A stretch of DNA of 6,063 nt from Spirochaeta sp. (GTDB lineage: Bacteria; Spirochaetota; Spirochaetia; DSM-2461). The notes under the pieces were generated by a model. It had not been told where the DNA came from. It did no database searches and was given only the letters and a program-made list of their open reading frames with translations. Below are positions 1-5,765 of the stretch, one piece after another. Position numbers and translations under genes: made by a program. Location of the stretch: positions 1-6,063 of the forward strand of contig JAUVIY010000167.1 in assembly GCA_030592625.1 (NCBI GenBank), in the 5' to 3' direction. Each line of letters opens with the position of its first letter. The stretch's first letter is position 1.

Positions 1-1997
1 CCCAGAGTGACGGCCCCGTTCATCATGAACTTCATGTTCCCGGTACCGGAAGCTTCTTTACCGGCGGTGGAGATTTGCTGCGAGATTTCTGCGGCAGGGA
101 AAAGCACTTCTGCAACGCTCACTTTGTAATCCGGTATAAACACCACCTTCAGGTGATTCGAAACAACGGGGTCGTTATTCACTTTGTCGGCAACGGCGTG
201 AATCAGGTGGATAATCTGTTTGGCCCGACGGTATCCGGAAGCGGCCTTGGCACCGAAAAACACGGTGCGAGGTGGAAAATCGAGATTCGGATTCTCCTTA
301 ATGGCCTGCCAGTCATGAATGATGGAAATGATGTTGAGCAACTGACGTTTGTACTCGTGGAGTCGCTTGATCTGGATATCGAAAAGACTTGTCGGATCGA
401 CGGATATGCCGGTGAGAGATTGAGTCACAACAGCCAGACGTCGTTTATTCTCAGCCTTGATTGCCCCGATTCTTTCCAGTACGGTCCTGTCTTCCTCCTT
501 GTCTTTCAGCCCGGAGATGAGTGAGAGATTACGGGTCCATTCAGGACCGACGGTCTCATCCAGAAGATTGGCCAGTGCCGGGTTGGCTTTTTTAAGCCAG
601 CGTCGTTGGGTGACGCCATTGGTTTTATTGTTGAATTTTTCAGGCCAGATACCATACCAGTCCTTAAGGACGTCTTTTTTCAGTATTTTGGTGTGCAGCG
701 CCGCTACACCATTGACGGAAAAGGAAACGACGATAGCCAGCCAGGCCATTTTTACCATACCGTCGGCGATGATCGACATCCTGTGGTGTTTCAAGCGGTC
801 CTGGGGATACTTTCTAATCAGCTCGACCATGAATCGTCTGTTTATTTCTTCCACGATCTGAAAAAGACGTGGAAACTCGGCGCGAAAGAGGTCAACAGGC
901 CATTTTTCCAGAGCCTCGGCCAGTACCGTATGGTTGGTATAGGCGAATGTCCTTTTTACAATCTCACTGGATTCATCCCACCCCAGTCCTTCCTCGTCCA
1001 TCAACAGGCGCATGAGCTCAGGGATAGCGATGACCGGATGAGTGTCGTTGAGCTGTATCGCGGCCATTTCAGGCAGATCGGACAGATCGCTGCTGCGGAC
1101 TTTTTTGTATTCCCGGATAATGTCCTGAAGAGATGCCGAGCTGAAGAAATACTGCTGCCGGAGTCGCAGGGCCTTGCCGGTGGGACCGCTGTCATTAGGG
1201 TAAAGGACCCGCGAGAGATCCCTGGCCCGATTCTGGGGTTCGACGGCCCGGAGGTATTCCATATTGTTAAAGAGCTGGAGGCTGAATCCGTTGGAGCTTT
1301 CGGCTTCCCAGAGTCTCAGGGTACCCACGGTATCTGTATCCCAGCCGATGATGGGCATGTCGTAAGGAATGGCAAGAATATCTTCAGTGTCCACGGTTTT
1401 GAACCGGACTTTGCCTTCGCCGGCAGGTTCGGTAACGACGCGGCCTCCGAATTTGACGGTAACGGTACGGTTGCCCCGGCGGACCGACCACGGATCGCCC
1501 CTGGCCACCCAGTCGTCCGGTTTCTCCACCTGTTGTCCGTTGATGATTTCCTGCCTGAACATGCCGTAGCGGTAACGTATGCCGTATCCCCGGGCCGGGA
1601 GGTTCAGACTGGCCAGGGATTCGATGAAACAGGCTGCCAGCCGGCCCAGGCCGCCGTTTCCCAGGGCCGCGTCGGGTTCGGTATCCTCGGCAGCATTCAG
1701 ATTCAGGCCCATCTCATCCAGAAACCCGGCAATTTCGTCCCTGAATCCCAGATTGATAAGGTTATTGCCCAGGGCTCGCCCCATCAGGAATTCGGCTGAC
1801 AGATAGTAAGCTCTTTTAAGTTTCCGGGCCTTGATATCCCGTTCACATTCCCGCCAATTGTCCCAGATAAGATCCATGAGAGCCCGGGATACCGCCTCAT
1901 AAGCCTGGCGGTCGGTAGCCCCCTCGATTCCTTCATCGGTTCCCCGGTCAATCCAATATGATACCCGTTCCTTGAATTCATTTTTACTTAAAGTCAT
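1..1997 (-). CDS. glgP: Glycogen/maltodextrin phosphorylase, N-terminal 665 residues (C-terminus outside window)
   Basis: Phosphorolyses alpha-1,4-glucan in the cytoplasm, releasing glucose-1-phosphate (EC 2.4.1.1; GT35 family, PLP-dependent). Reading from ATG at 1997 is open to the left edge. Family landmarks occur in order: LSAEFLMGRALGNNL at about residues 66-80, the glycine loop LGNGGLGRL at 112-120, IQLNDTHP at 314-321, YTNHTVLAEALEKWP at 353-367, TNGVTQRRWL at 459-468, IKRLHEYKRQ at 543-552, and the PLP site KEASGTGNMKF, with the Schiff-base lysine at K656 (bases 30-32). Family members are usually about 800-850 residues, so roughly the last 150 lie outside; there is no sign of damage. 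The start is supported by GGAG at 2006-2009, 8 nt upstream, and by the usual length of sequence before the first conserved block. No long regulatory N-terminal extension like that of animal enzymes is seen. Whether the substrate is glycogen or maltodextrin (GlgP versus MalP) cannot be decided from sequence. It lies downstream of hom on the same strand, but a 262-bp repeat-filled gap suggests separate expression. Confidence 0.97.
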   Translation of the reverse strand, partial: MTLSKNEFKERVSYWIDRGTDEGIEGATDRQAYEAVSRALMDLIWDNWRECERDIKARKLKRAYYLSAEFLMGRALGNNLINLGFRDEIAGFLDEMGLNLNAAEDTEPDAALGNGGLGRLAACFIESLASLNLPARGYGIRYRYGMFRQEIINGQQVEKPDDWVARGDPWSVRRGNRTVTVKFGGRVVTEPAGEGKVRFKTVDTEDILAIPYDMPIIGWDTDTVGTLRLWEAESSNGFSLQLFNNMEYLRAVEPQNRARDLSRVLYPNDSGPTGKALRLRQQYFFSSASLQDIIREYKKVRSSDLSDLPEMAAIQLNDTHPVIAIPELMRLLMDEEGLGWDESSEIVKRTFAYTNHTVLAEALEKWPVDLFRAEFPRLFQIVEEINRRFMVELIRKYPQDRLKHHRMSIIADGMVKMAWLAIVVSFSVNGVAALHTKILKKDVLKDWYGIWPEKFNNKTNGVTQRRWLKKANPALANLLDETVGPEWTRNLSLISGLKDKEEDRTVLERIGAIKAENKRRLAVVTQSLTGISVDPTSLFDIQIKRLHEYKRQLLNIISIIHDWQAIKENPNLDFPPRTVFFGAKAASGYRRAKQIIHLIHAVADKVNNDPVVSNHLKVVFIPDYKVSVAEVLFPAAEISQQISTAGKEASGTGNMKFMMNGAVTL

Positions 1998-2005
1998 AAC
2001 TGTTA

Positions 2006-2009
2006 CTCC
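2006..2009 (-). promoter_or_regulatory. Ribosome binding site of glgP
   Basis: GGAG on the minus strand, 8 nt before the ATG at 1997. It decides the start over downstream alternatives. It lies just outside the repeat block that ends at 2015. No convincing sigma70 -35/-10 pair was found between it and hom, so any glgP promoter must lie in or overlap the repeat block. Confidence 0.7.
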
Positions 2010-2016
2010 ACAAACA

Positions 2017-2114
2017 GGTGTAATTCATACCCGGCCGCATGATTTGCTGAAGTGATGAAAGCCGAAGCGTAAATCGCTTCAAGCAAATCAACTGGCGGCC
2101 GAATGAATTAGACC
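2017..2114. repeat. 98-bp nested palindrome (potential cruciform / long RNA hairpin)
   Basis: Paired arms nest from outside in: GGTGTAATTCAT (2017-2028) with ATGAATTAGACC (2103-2114), 11 of 12 complementary; GGCCGC (2033-2038) with GCGGCC (2095-2100), perfect; GATTTGCT (2041-2048) with AGCAAATC (2082-2089), perfect, the pairing continuing into GAAG/CTTC with one bulged base. An alternative inner hairpin is GAAGCG (2064-2069), loop TAAAT, CGCTTC (2075-2080). It shares the CTTC at 2077-2080 with the extended arm, so the two inner pairings compete. No T-run follows on either strand, so it is not a standard intrinsic terminator. Confidence 0.75.
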
Positions 2115-2236
2115 GCATCTCCCGAAGCGGATATAATGCCGCTCGGGTAATATCGTTTCTCCCCGACCGTATGAATTAGACCGCATATCCCGAAGGGTGC
2201 GCCATGCCGCTCGGGTAATATCGTTTCTCCCCGACC
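2103..2236. repeat. 68-bp tandem repeat, two copies
   Basis: Copy 1 starts at 2103 and copy 2 at 2171. Over the 66 bases that align, 8 differ; one is isolated and the other seven cluster in the eight positions 2128-2135 versus 2196-2203. Both copies begin ATGAATTAGACCGCAT and end in a conserved stretch reading TAATATCGTTTCTCCCCGACC, quoted here only to its first twenty bases: TAATATCGTTTCTCCCCGAC. The second copy runs directly into the right-hand end sequence GGTGTAATTCAT (2238-2249), so 2171-2249 alone is a 79-bp unit with imperfect 12-bp terminal inverted repeats. There are no spacers of CRISPR type. Confidence 0.85.
2121..2147. repeat. Hairpin inside tandem-repeat copy 1
   Basis: CCCGA-AGCGG (2121-2130) pairs with CCGCT-CGGG (2139-2147) across an 8-base loop, giving a GC-rich stem with one bulged A. 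In copy 2 the outer CCCGA (2189-2193) and TCGGG (2211-2215) are kept, but the 5' inner arm is replaced and pairs poorly. No poly-T tract follows on either strand. It could slow RNA decay or weakly terminate hom transcripts; both are guesses. Confidence 0.55.
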
Positions 2237-2259
2237 AGGTGTAATTCATCTGCACCCGA

Positions 2260-3573
2260 TTATAGAGATTCGGGATGCTCATCGATGATTCGGATTCTTA
2301 CGGCCTTATTGTCGACGGATGGCAGACCGACTATGGTATTGAAGGCTTCGCTGATGTCTTTCTCCCGGGCTTCATGAGTGGTTATGACAATGGGAACCAG
2401 CTTACCCTCATGTGATTCTTTCTGTACGAAAGCATTCAGGCTGATACCCTTTTCGGCGAGAACCGCGGTAATTTTTGCTACGACTCCACTTACATCACGG
2501 ATCATGAACCTCAAGTAATAACGGTGGATGGATTCACCGGAATCCGCCAGGCGGGCTTTTTCACAACGGTCCGGCCAGATGGTGAGGGTGGAGAACAGAG
2601 TCGACCAGGTTCCCAGGGCAATCGACAGAACGTCAGAGACCACCGCTGAAGCCGTCGGACTGCCCCCGGCTCCGCGCCCGTAATACATTGTATGGCCCAC
2701 GGCATTCCCGTAGACGCTGATGGCGTTGAAAGGACCGGACACCCGGGCCAGGGGATGATCGTCCGGTAGAAACATCGGTTTGACGGCCATTTCCAGTCCT
2801 TTCTCCGTCTTGCGGGCCAGGGCTACGAGTTTGAGAACGTATCCGAGATCGTTTCCCATCGAGACATCGAAAAGATCCAGTCCGTCGATACCCTCAACGG
2901 GGATATCGTCCAGGGGAATGCTTACTCCGAATGCGAGAGAGCCCAGGAGCGTGAGTTTATGTGCAGCATCCATGCCGTTTACATCCAGTGTTGGATCGGC
3001 CTCTGCCAACCCCTCGGCCTGGGCCAGCTTCAGTGCTTCAGCGTAGGTTTTTCCCTTCTCCACCATCTCGGTGAGAATGAAATTGGAAGTACCGTTGACG
3101 ATTCCGTAGAGGGCTTCGTTGCTATTCGACAATAGGCCGTCTACCAGTGCCCTGATGATTGGAATCCCACCGGCACAGCTGGCTTCGAAACCGATGCTCA
3201 CACTGTTTTTACGTGCCAGTGCGAACAGTTCAGCACCATAATGGGCAAGGAGTGCCTTGTTGGCCGTAACGACATGTTTTCCTGATTTGAGTGCTTTCTC
3301 GATAATTGTACGGGCTATAGTGAGGCCGCCGACGGTTTCCACAATCAGATGAACAGTCCCATCCTCAAGTACAGATGCCAGGTTTTCATTGAAGAGACTG
3401 TCATTCAGTTCGGCTTCACGGGCTCTGTCGAAATTGATGTCAACAAGGGCTTTCAACGTCAGCTTTATGCCGGTTTTTCTGTAGAAATTATCCGATTCGG
3501 ACAGCAGAAGAGCGGCGGTGGCATTACCGACGGTTCCACATCCGACAATGGCGATTCCAAAAGATGATCCCAT
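2260..3573 (-). CDS. hom: Homoserine dehydrogenase with C-terminal ACT domain
   Basis: Reduces aspartate semialdehyde to homoserine with NAD(P)H (EC 1.1.1.3), the branch point to threonine and methionine; cytoplasmic. It has 437 residues, the usual length of the stand-alone ACT-type enzyme. The Rossmann nucleotide loop is IVGCGTVG at residues 9-16. VVTANKALLA (101-110) holds the conserved active-site lysine K106. NGTSNFILTEM (160-170) is the family signature. AEADPTLDVNGMDAAHKL (190-207) holds E191, D202 and catalytic K206, with the same spacing as E208, D219 and K223 of the yeast enzyme. The ACT domain spans about 354-430 (RFMIRDVSGVVAKI at 355-368) and is the likely site of threonine feedback inhibition. 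There is no aspartokinase domain, so it is not a ThrA-type fusion. The start at 3573 has GGAGG 6 nt upstream (3580-3584). No other threonine or methionine gene is adjacent in the window. Downstream is glgP after a repeat-filled gap; upstream is a divergent lipoprotein operon. Confidence 0.97.
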   Translation of the reverse strand: MGSSFGIAIVGCGTVGNATAALLLSESDNFYRKTGIKLTLKALVDINFDRAREAELNDSLFNENLASVLEDGTVHLIVETVGGLTIARTIIEKALKSGKHVVTANKALLAHYGAELFALARKNSVSIGFEASCAGGIPIIRALVDGLLSNSNEALYGIVNGTSNFILTEMVEKGKTYAEALKLAQAEGLAEADPTLDVNGMDAAHKLTLLGSLAFGVSIPLDDIPVEGIDGLDLFDVSMGNDLGYVLKLVALARKTEKGLEMAVKPMFLPDDHPLARVSGPFNAISVYGNAVGHTMYYGRGAGGSPTASAVVSDVLSIALGTWSTLFSTLTIWPDRCEKARLADSGESIHRYYLRFMIRDVSGVVAKITAVLAEKGISLNAFVQKESHEGKLVPIVITTHEAREKDISEAFNTIVGLPSVDNKAVRIRIIDEHPESL

Positions 3574-3579
3574 TTAAGT

Positions 3580-3584
3580 CCTCC
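3580..3584 (-). promoter_or_regulatory. Ribosome binding site of hom
   Basis: A full GGAGG on the minus strand, 6 nt before the ATG at 3573. Only a few residues precede the Rossmann motif from this start, as expected for the family. Confidence 0.8.
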
Positions 3585-3597
3585 ATGAACTTGTCGA

Positions 3598-3626
3598 ATG
3601 ATGGAGGAAGCCGGTGGCTTGTTCAA
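3598..3626 (-). promoter_or_regulatory. Candidate sigma70-type promoter for hom
   Basis: On the minus strand, TTGAAC (3626-3621) and CATCAT (3603-3598) are 17 nt apart, each matching 4 of 6 consensus bases. Transcription would begin near 3591, leaving a leader of about 18 nt that contains the ribosome binding site. That leaves no room for a leader peptide or riboswitch if this is the promoter used. The match is modest. Confidence 0.3.
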
Positions 3627-3652
3627 GGGGGCCGATCGGGCCTTGGTTTTTT
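3624..3652 (+). terminator. Terminator-like hairpin with T6 tract in the divergent promoter region
   Basis: CAAGG (3624-3628) pairs with CCTTG (3641-3645). Inside are CC/GG pairs around GATC (the 8-bp palindrome CCGATCGG, 3632-3639) with a small GGG/G internal loop. TTTTTT follows at 3647-3652, one base after the stem. The orientation is plus, towards the lipoprotein operon, where no upstream plus-strand gene needs terminating. It could insulate the operon from antisense transcription through hom, or be an attenuator if the promoter lies further upstream. Chance is also possible. Confidence 0.35.
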
Positions 3653-3672
3653 CCGCTGTTTGTTACTAGAAT
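3643..3672 (+). promoter_or_regulatory. Weak candidate promoter for the lipoprotein operon
   Basis: TAGAAT (3667-3672) matches 5 of 6 of the -10 consensus. TTGGTT (3643-3648), 18 nt upstream, matches only 3 of 6 of the -35. A start near 3679 would give a short leader. The -10 is the better half; the -35 is doubtful. Confidence 0.25.
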
Positions 3673-3681
3673 TGAGATGAC

Positions 3682-3686
3682 AGGAG
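3682..3686 (+). promoter_or_regulatory. Ribosome binding site of the LpoB-like gene
   Basis: AGGAG, 8 nt before the ATG at 3695. It fixes the start of a protein whose N-terminus is a textbook lipoprotein signal peptide. Confidence 0.75.
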
Positions 3687-3694
3687 AGAACTAA

Positions 3695-4297
3695 ATGAAA
3701 CTTCGCATATTATTGCTGATGACGTCTGTGGTTTTGCTGTTAGGCGGATGTGCAACCGGACCGACTGTAACTCGTACAGCATCGGATGAAGTCATTGATT
3801 TGAGCGGCCGTTGGAATGATACGGACTCAAGGTTGACAGCTGAAACCATGGTTTCAAGCATGCTTTCGGGAGGATGGCTGGAACGGTTTATATCTGATGA
3901 GGGTCGGGAACCTGTAGTGATTGTCGGGAGTATCCGCAATCGAAGTTCAGAACATATTGATGCCGAGACTTTCATTAAAGATATTGAAAGGGAGCTTGTG
4001 AACAGCGGTCGGGTGATTTTCGTGGCAGGCGGCGAGGCTCGTGAGGAAATTCGTGATGAACGTGATGATCAACAATCCAACGCAACACAGGCTACAGCGG
4101 CTGCATTAGCGGCGGAAACCGGTGCTGATTTCATGATGCAGGGCGTCATAACAAGCCAGACAGATGCCATCGAAGGGAAGCGTGCCACGTTATACAAGGT
4201 GGATATGGAACTGATCGGCCTGGAAAATAATCAGAAGGTTTGGATCGATACCAAGGAAATCAAGAAACTCGTCGAACAGAAAAAGGCCAACTGGTAA
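3695..4297 (+). CDS. LpoB-like lipoprotein (penicillin-binding-protein activator family)
   Basis: A 200-residue lipoprotein. The signal peptide has K2 and R4, a hydrophobic core at about 5-16, and lipobox LGGC with acylated C19. The mature domain (about 36-195) has the order of the LpoB family (COG3417): an LSGRWNDTDSRL entry motif (36-47), a helix ending in SSMLSGGW (54-61), a strand PVVIVGSIRNRSSEHID (73-89), a helix with FIKDIERELVNSG (93-105), a polar linker near 115-130, a helix TAAALAAETGADFMMQG (134-150), and a closing strand NQKVWIDTKEI (179-189). Enterobacterial LpoB is an outer-membrane lipoprotein that reaches through the peptidoglycan and stimulates PBP1b. It has a long proline-rich linker between lipid anchor and domain; here the stretch between C19 and the domain is only about 16 residues and is not proline-rich. 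A protein this short might not span the periplasm in the same way, so activation of a PBP is inferred from family only. It is the first gene of a three-lipoprotein operon, 8 bp before the next start. Confidence 0.85.
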   Translation: MKLRILLLMTSVVLLLGGCATGPTVTRTASDEVIDLSGRWNDTDSRLTAETMVSSMLSGGWLERFISDEGREPVVIVGSIRNRSSEHIDAETFIKDIERELVNSGRVIFVAGGEAREEIRDERDDQQSNATQATAAALAAETGADFMMQGVITSQTDAIEGKRATLYKVDMELIGLENNQKVWIDTKEIKKLVEQKKANW

Positions 4298-4305
4298 GCT
4301 TTATA

Positions 4306-5742
4306 ATGCGACGCGACCTGTCCCGGTTTACGAATTCGATCCTGATATCGACCCTGCTCATCATGTCGATTCTTTCGCTCATTTCCTGCGCGAGTATTAA
4401 AACCCAGCAGGATCAGTATCACGAATCGATTCCCCTGGCCCGGGACGGATCCTACGAGCAGGCTTCAATCATCATCCAGGATGCCAAGGAGGAAGAATAC
4501 CAGAAGAAAGACAGGGTCCTTTATTACCTGGACCTGGGAATGCTGTATCACTGGTCCGGGGAATACGAACTGAGCAATAAAATGCTTACCAAGGCGGAGA
4601 ATGCCATTGAGGAGCTTTTCACATCGAGTATCTCCAAAGCCATGGTCTCAGGCGTTCTGAATGACAATGCGCTGGATTATTCGGGGGAGGACTACGAGGA
4701 TATATATCTCAATGTGTTCAAAGCCCTCAACTACATTGCCCTGGAAGATGAAGAATCGGCTTTCGTGGAAATCCGCCGGGTTCAGATAAAACTCAACCTT
4801 CTGGAAGACAAGTATAAGGAGCTGGTGGAAGAATATAACGCTTCCGCAGATGCCAAGGGGGAGCTGGAATACCGGGAAAACAGATTTCATAACGACGTTC
4901 TCGCCCGGTATATCAGTCTTCTTCTCTATCGGGCCGAAGAATCCTGGGATGATGCGCGAATAGACAGCAAGTCGATGCATGATGCGTGGATAACACAGAA
5001 ACATCTTTACAATTTCACCAAACCGTCTTTCCCCAGGGTGGTTCCCGGGGACGAGAATCGGGCACTGGTGAATATCATCAGTTTTTCAGGAATGAGTCCG
5101 GTTAAGCTGGCGGATACAATTTATATTCAATCCGGTCCGAGTATCGTCTTTCTCACCATGACCGGACAGAGCGAGGATTATGTTACAAATCTGGTTGGAT
5201 TCAACTTCCTCGTCATTCCCGGGATTCAGTCGGGAATCCATTTCAAGGTTCAGTTTCCACACCTCTCGAGCAGGCGCTCCGAAGCGGACAGGGTGGTGGT
5301 GAAGATGGATGGCGTGGAAGTCGCGGAAATCTCCATGCTGGAGAAGATGGAGGTTATTGCAAGGGAAACCTTCCTCCTTAAGCAGCCCCTCACCATCGGT
5401 AAGACCATCATTCGTGCCACTATCAAGAACATCACCAAGGAAATCGGCAAGGGTGCGATGCAGCAGGGTCTGAGCGATCAGGGCGCCGGCGGTCTGATCG
5501 TCGGTTTGCTCGCGGGTTTGGCCGCCGACGTCGCGGTGGATGCCACCGAAAATGCCGATCTCCGGATTTCTCAGTTCTTCCCGTCATATGCCCGTGCCGC
5601 CGAAATTGTCGTCGAGCCGGGGAATTATAATGTGAAGGTTGAGTACTGGAATGGGAATAATCTAATGGCGGAGATCGATCATGGTATGCGGGAATTTACC
5701 GTCGATGGATTAAACTTGATAGAAAGCTTTATGCTGCGATAA
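4306..5742 (+). CDS. COG3014-like lipoprotein with TPR-like N-terminal region
   Basis: 478 residues from ATG 4306. The signal peptide has R2, R3 and R7, a hydrophobic core at about 12-24, and lipobox LISC with C28. Reading is also open from ATG 4240, but that start overlaps the previous gene by 58 bp and puts 22 polar residues before the signal peptide, so 4306 is preferred. No good Shine-Dalgarno precedes 4306, so translation is probably coupled to the upstream gene 8 bp away. Residues 38-210 are alpha-helical with TPR-like pairs (ARDGSYEQASIIIQDAKEEE; YYLDLGMLYHWSGEYELSNK). The segment NDNALDYSGEDYEDIYLNV, then KALNYIALEDEESAFVEIRR (119-158), is the hallmark of the uncharacterised COG3014 family. 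Residues 250-380 are strand-rich. A glycine zipper, G396-G400-G404, lies in a hydrophobic stretch (393-411). The end (432-447) reads AEIVVEPGNYNVKVEY, like a small beta-sandwich edge. Probably periplasmic, anchored to the outer membrane. Function is not established; the context suggests an envelope complex with the LpoB-like and LPP20 neighbours. Confidence 0.8.
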   Translation: MRRDLSRFTNSILISTLLIMSILSLISCASIKTQQDQYHESIPLARDGSYEQASIIIQDAKEEEYQKKDRVLYYLDLGMLYHWSGEYELSNKMLTKAENAIEELFTSSISKAMVSGVLNDNALDYSGEDYEDIYLNVFKALNYIALEDEESAFVEIRRVQIKLNLLEDKYKELVEEYNASADAKGELEYRENRFHNDVLARYISLLLYRAEESWDDARIDSKSMHDAWITQKHLYNFTKPSFPRVVPGDENRALVNIISFSGMSPVKLADTIYIQSGPSIVFLTMTGQSEDYVTNLVGFNFLVIPGIQSGIHFKVQFPHLSSRRSEADRVVVKMDGVEVAEISMLEKMEVIARETFLLKQPLTIGKTIIRATIKNITKEIGKGAMQQGLSDQGAGGLIVGLLAGLAADVAVDATENADLRISQFFPSYARAAEIVVEPGNYNVKVEYWNGNNLMAEIDHGMREFTVDGLNLIESFMLR

Positions 5743-5755
5743 TGAGAATTGGATA

Positions 5756-5761
5756 GGGAGG
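5756..5761 (+). promoter_or_regulatory. Ribosome binding site of the LPP20-family gene
   Basis: GGGAGG, 4 nt before the ATG at 5766. It is strong in sequence but closely spaced. It sits in the 23-bp gap after the preceding stop, so this gene need not rely on translational coupling. Confidence 0.65.
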
Positions 5762-5765
5762 CATC

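Larger units (their letters stand above)
2015..2249. repeat. Composite intergenic repeat block bounded by 14-bp direct repeats
   Basis: The 14-mer CAGGTGTAATTCAT occurs at 2015-2028 and again at 2236-2249, both on the plus strand, bracketing a 207-bp interior. The 12-mer GGTGTAATTCAT within it is the imperfect reverse complement (11 of 12) of ATGAATTAGACC, which occurs at 2103-2114 and 2171-2182. Every sub-unit of the block is therefore marked by the same end sequence in one orientation or the other. The interior comprises a palindromic module (2017-2114) and a 68-bp tandem repeat (2103-2236). No plausible protein is encoded. It resembles a MITE or REP/BIME-type intergenic element; that identification is inference, because other genomic copies cannot be checked here. 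Confidence 0.75.

Noticed and set aside
75..861. Two further plus-strand open frames (75-524 and 457-861)
   Set aside because: Both are antisense to glgP, overlap each other and give low-complexity, unrecognisable translations.
606..1799. Plus-strand open frame of 397 codons
   Set aside because: It is exactly antisense to the strongly conserved glgP reading frame, matches no family I recognise and has no good ribosome binding site. High codon bias in glgP leaves the opposite strand open.
2121..2215. Intrinsic terminator of hom
   Set aside because: The GC-rich hairpins are present but neither strand has a T-run after the stem, so a standard Rho-independent terminator cannot be claimed.
2103..2236. 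Possible CRISPR array
   Set aside because: There are only two copies, directly abutting with a 68-bp period and no unique spacers; it is a tandem duplication.
2088..2282. Minus-strand 64-codon open frame across the repeat block
   Set aside because: It translates the tandem repeat and palindrome, overlaps the end of hom and has no ribosome binding site; the repeat structure explains the sequence.
2780..3567. Plus-strand open frames opposite hom (2780-3046 and 3349-3567)
   Set aside because: Antisense shadows of hom with no family resemblance or translation signals.
3574..3694. T-box or amino-acid riboswitch controlling hom
   Set aside because: The region is only 121 bp, shared with a divergent gene, and no T-box motif or leader peptide with Thr/Ile/Met codons is visible.
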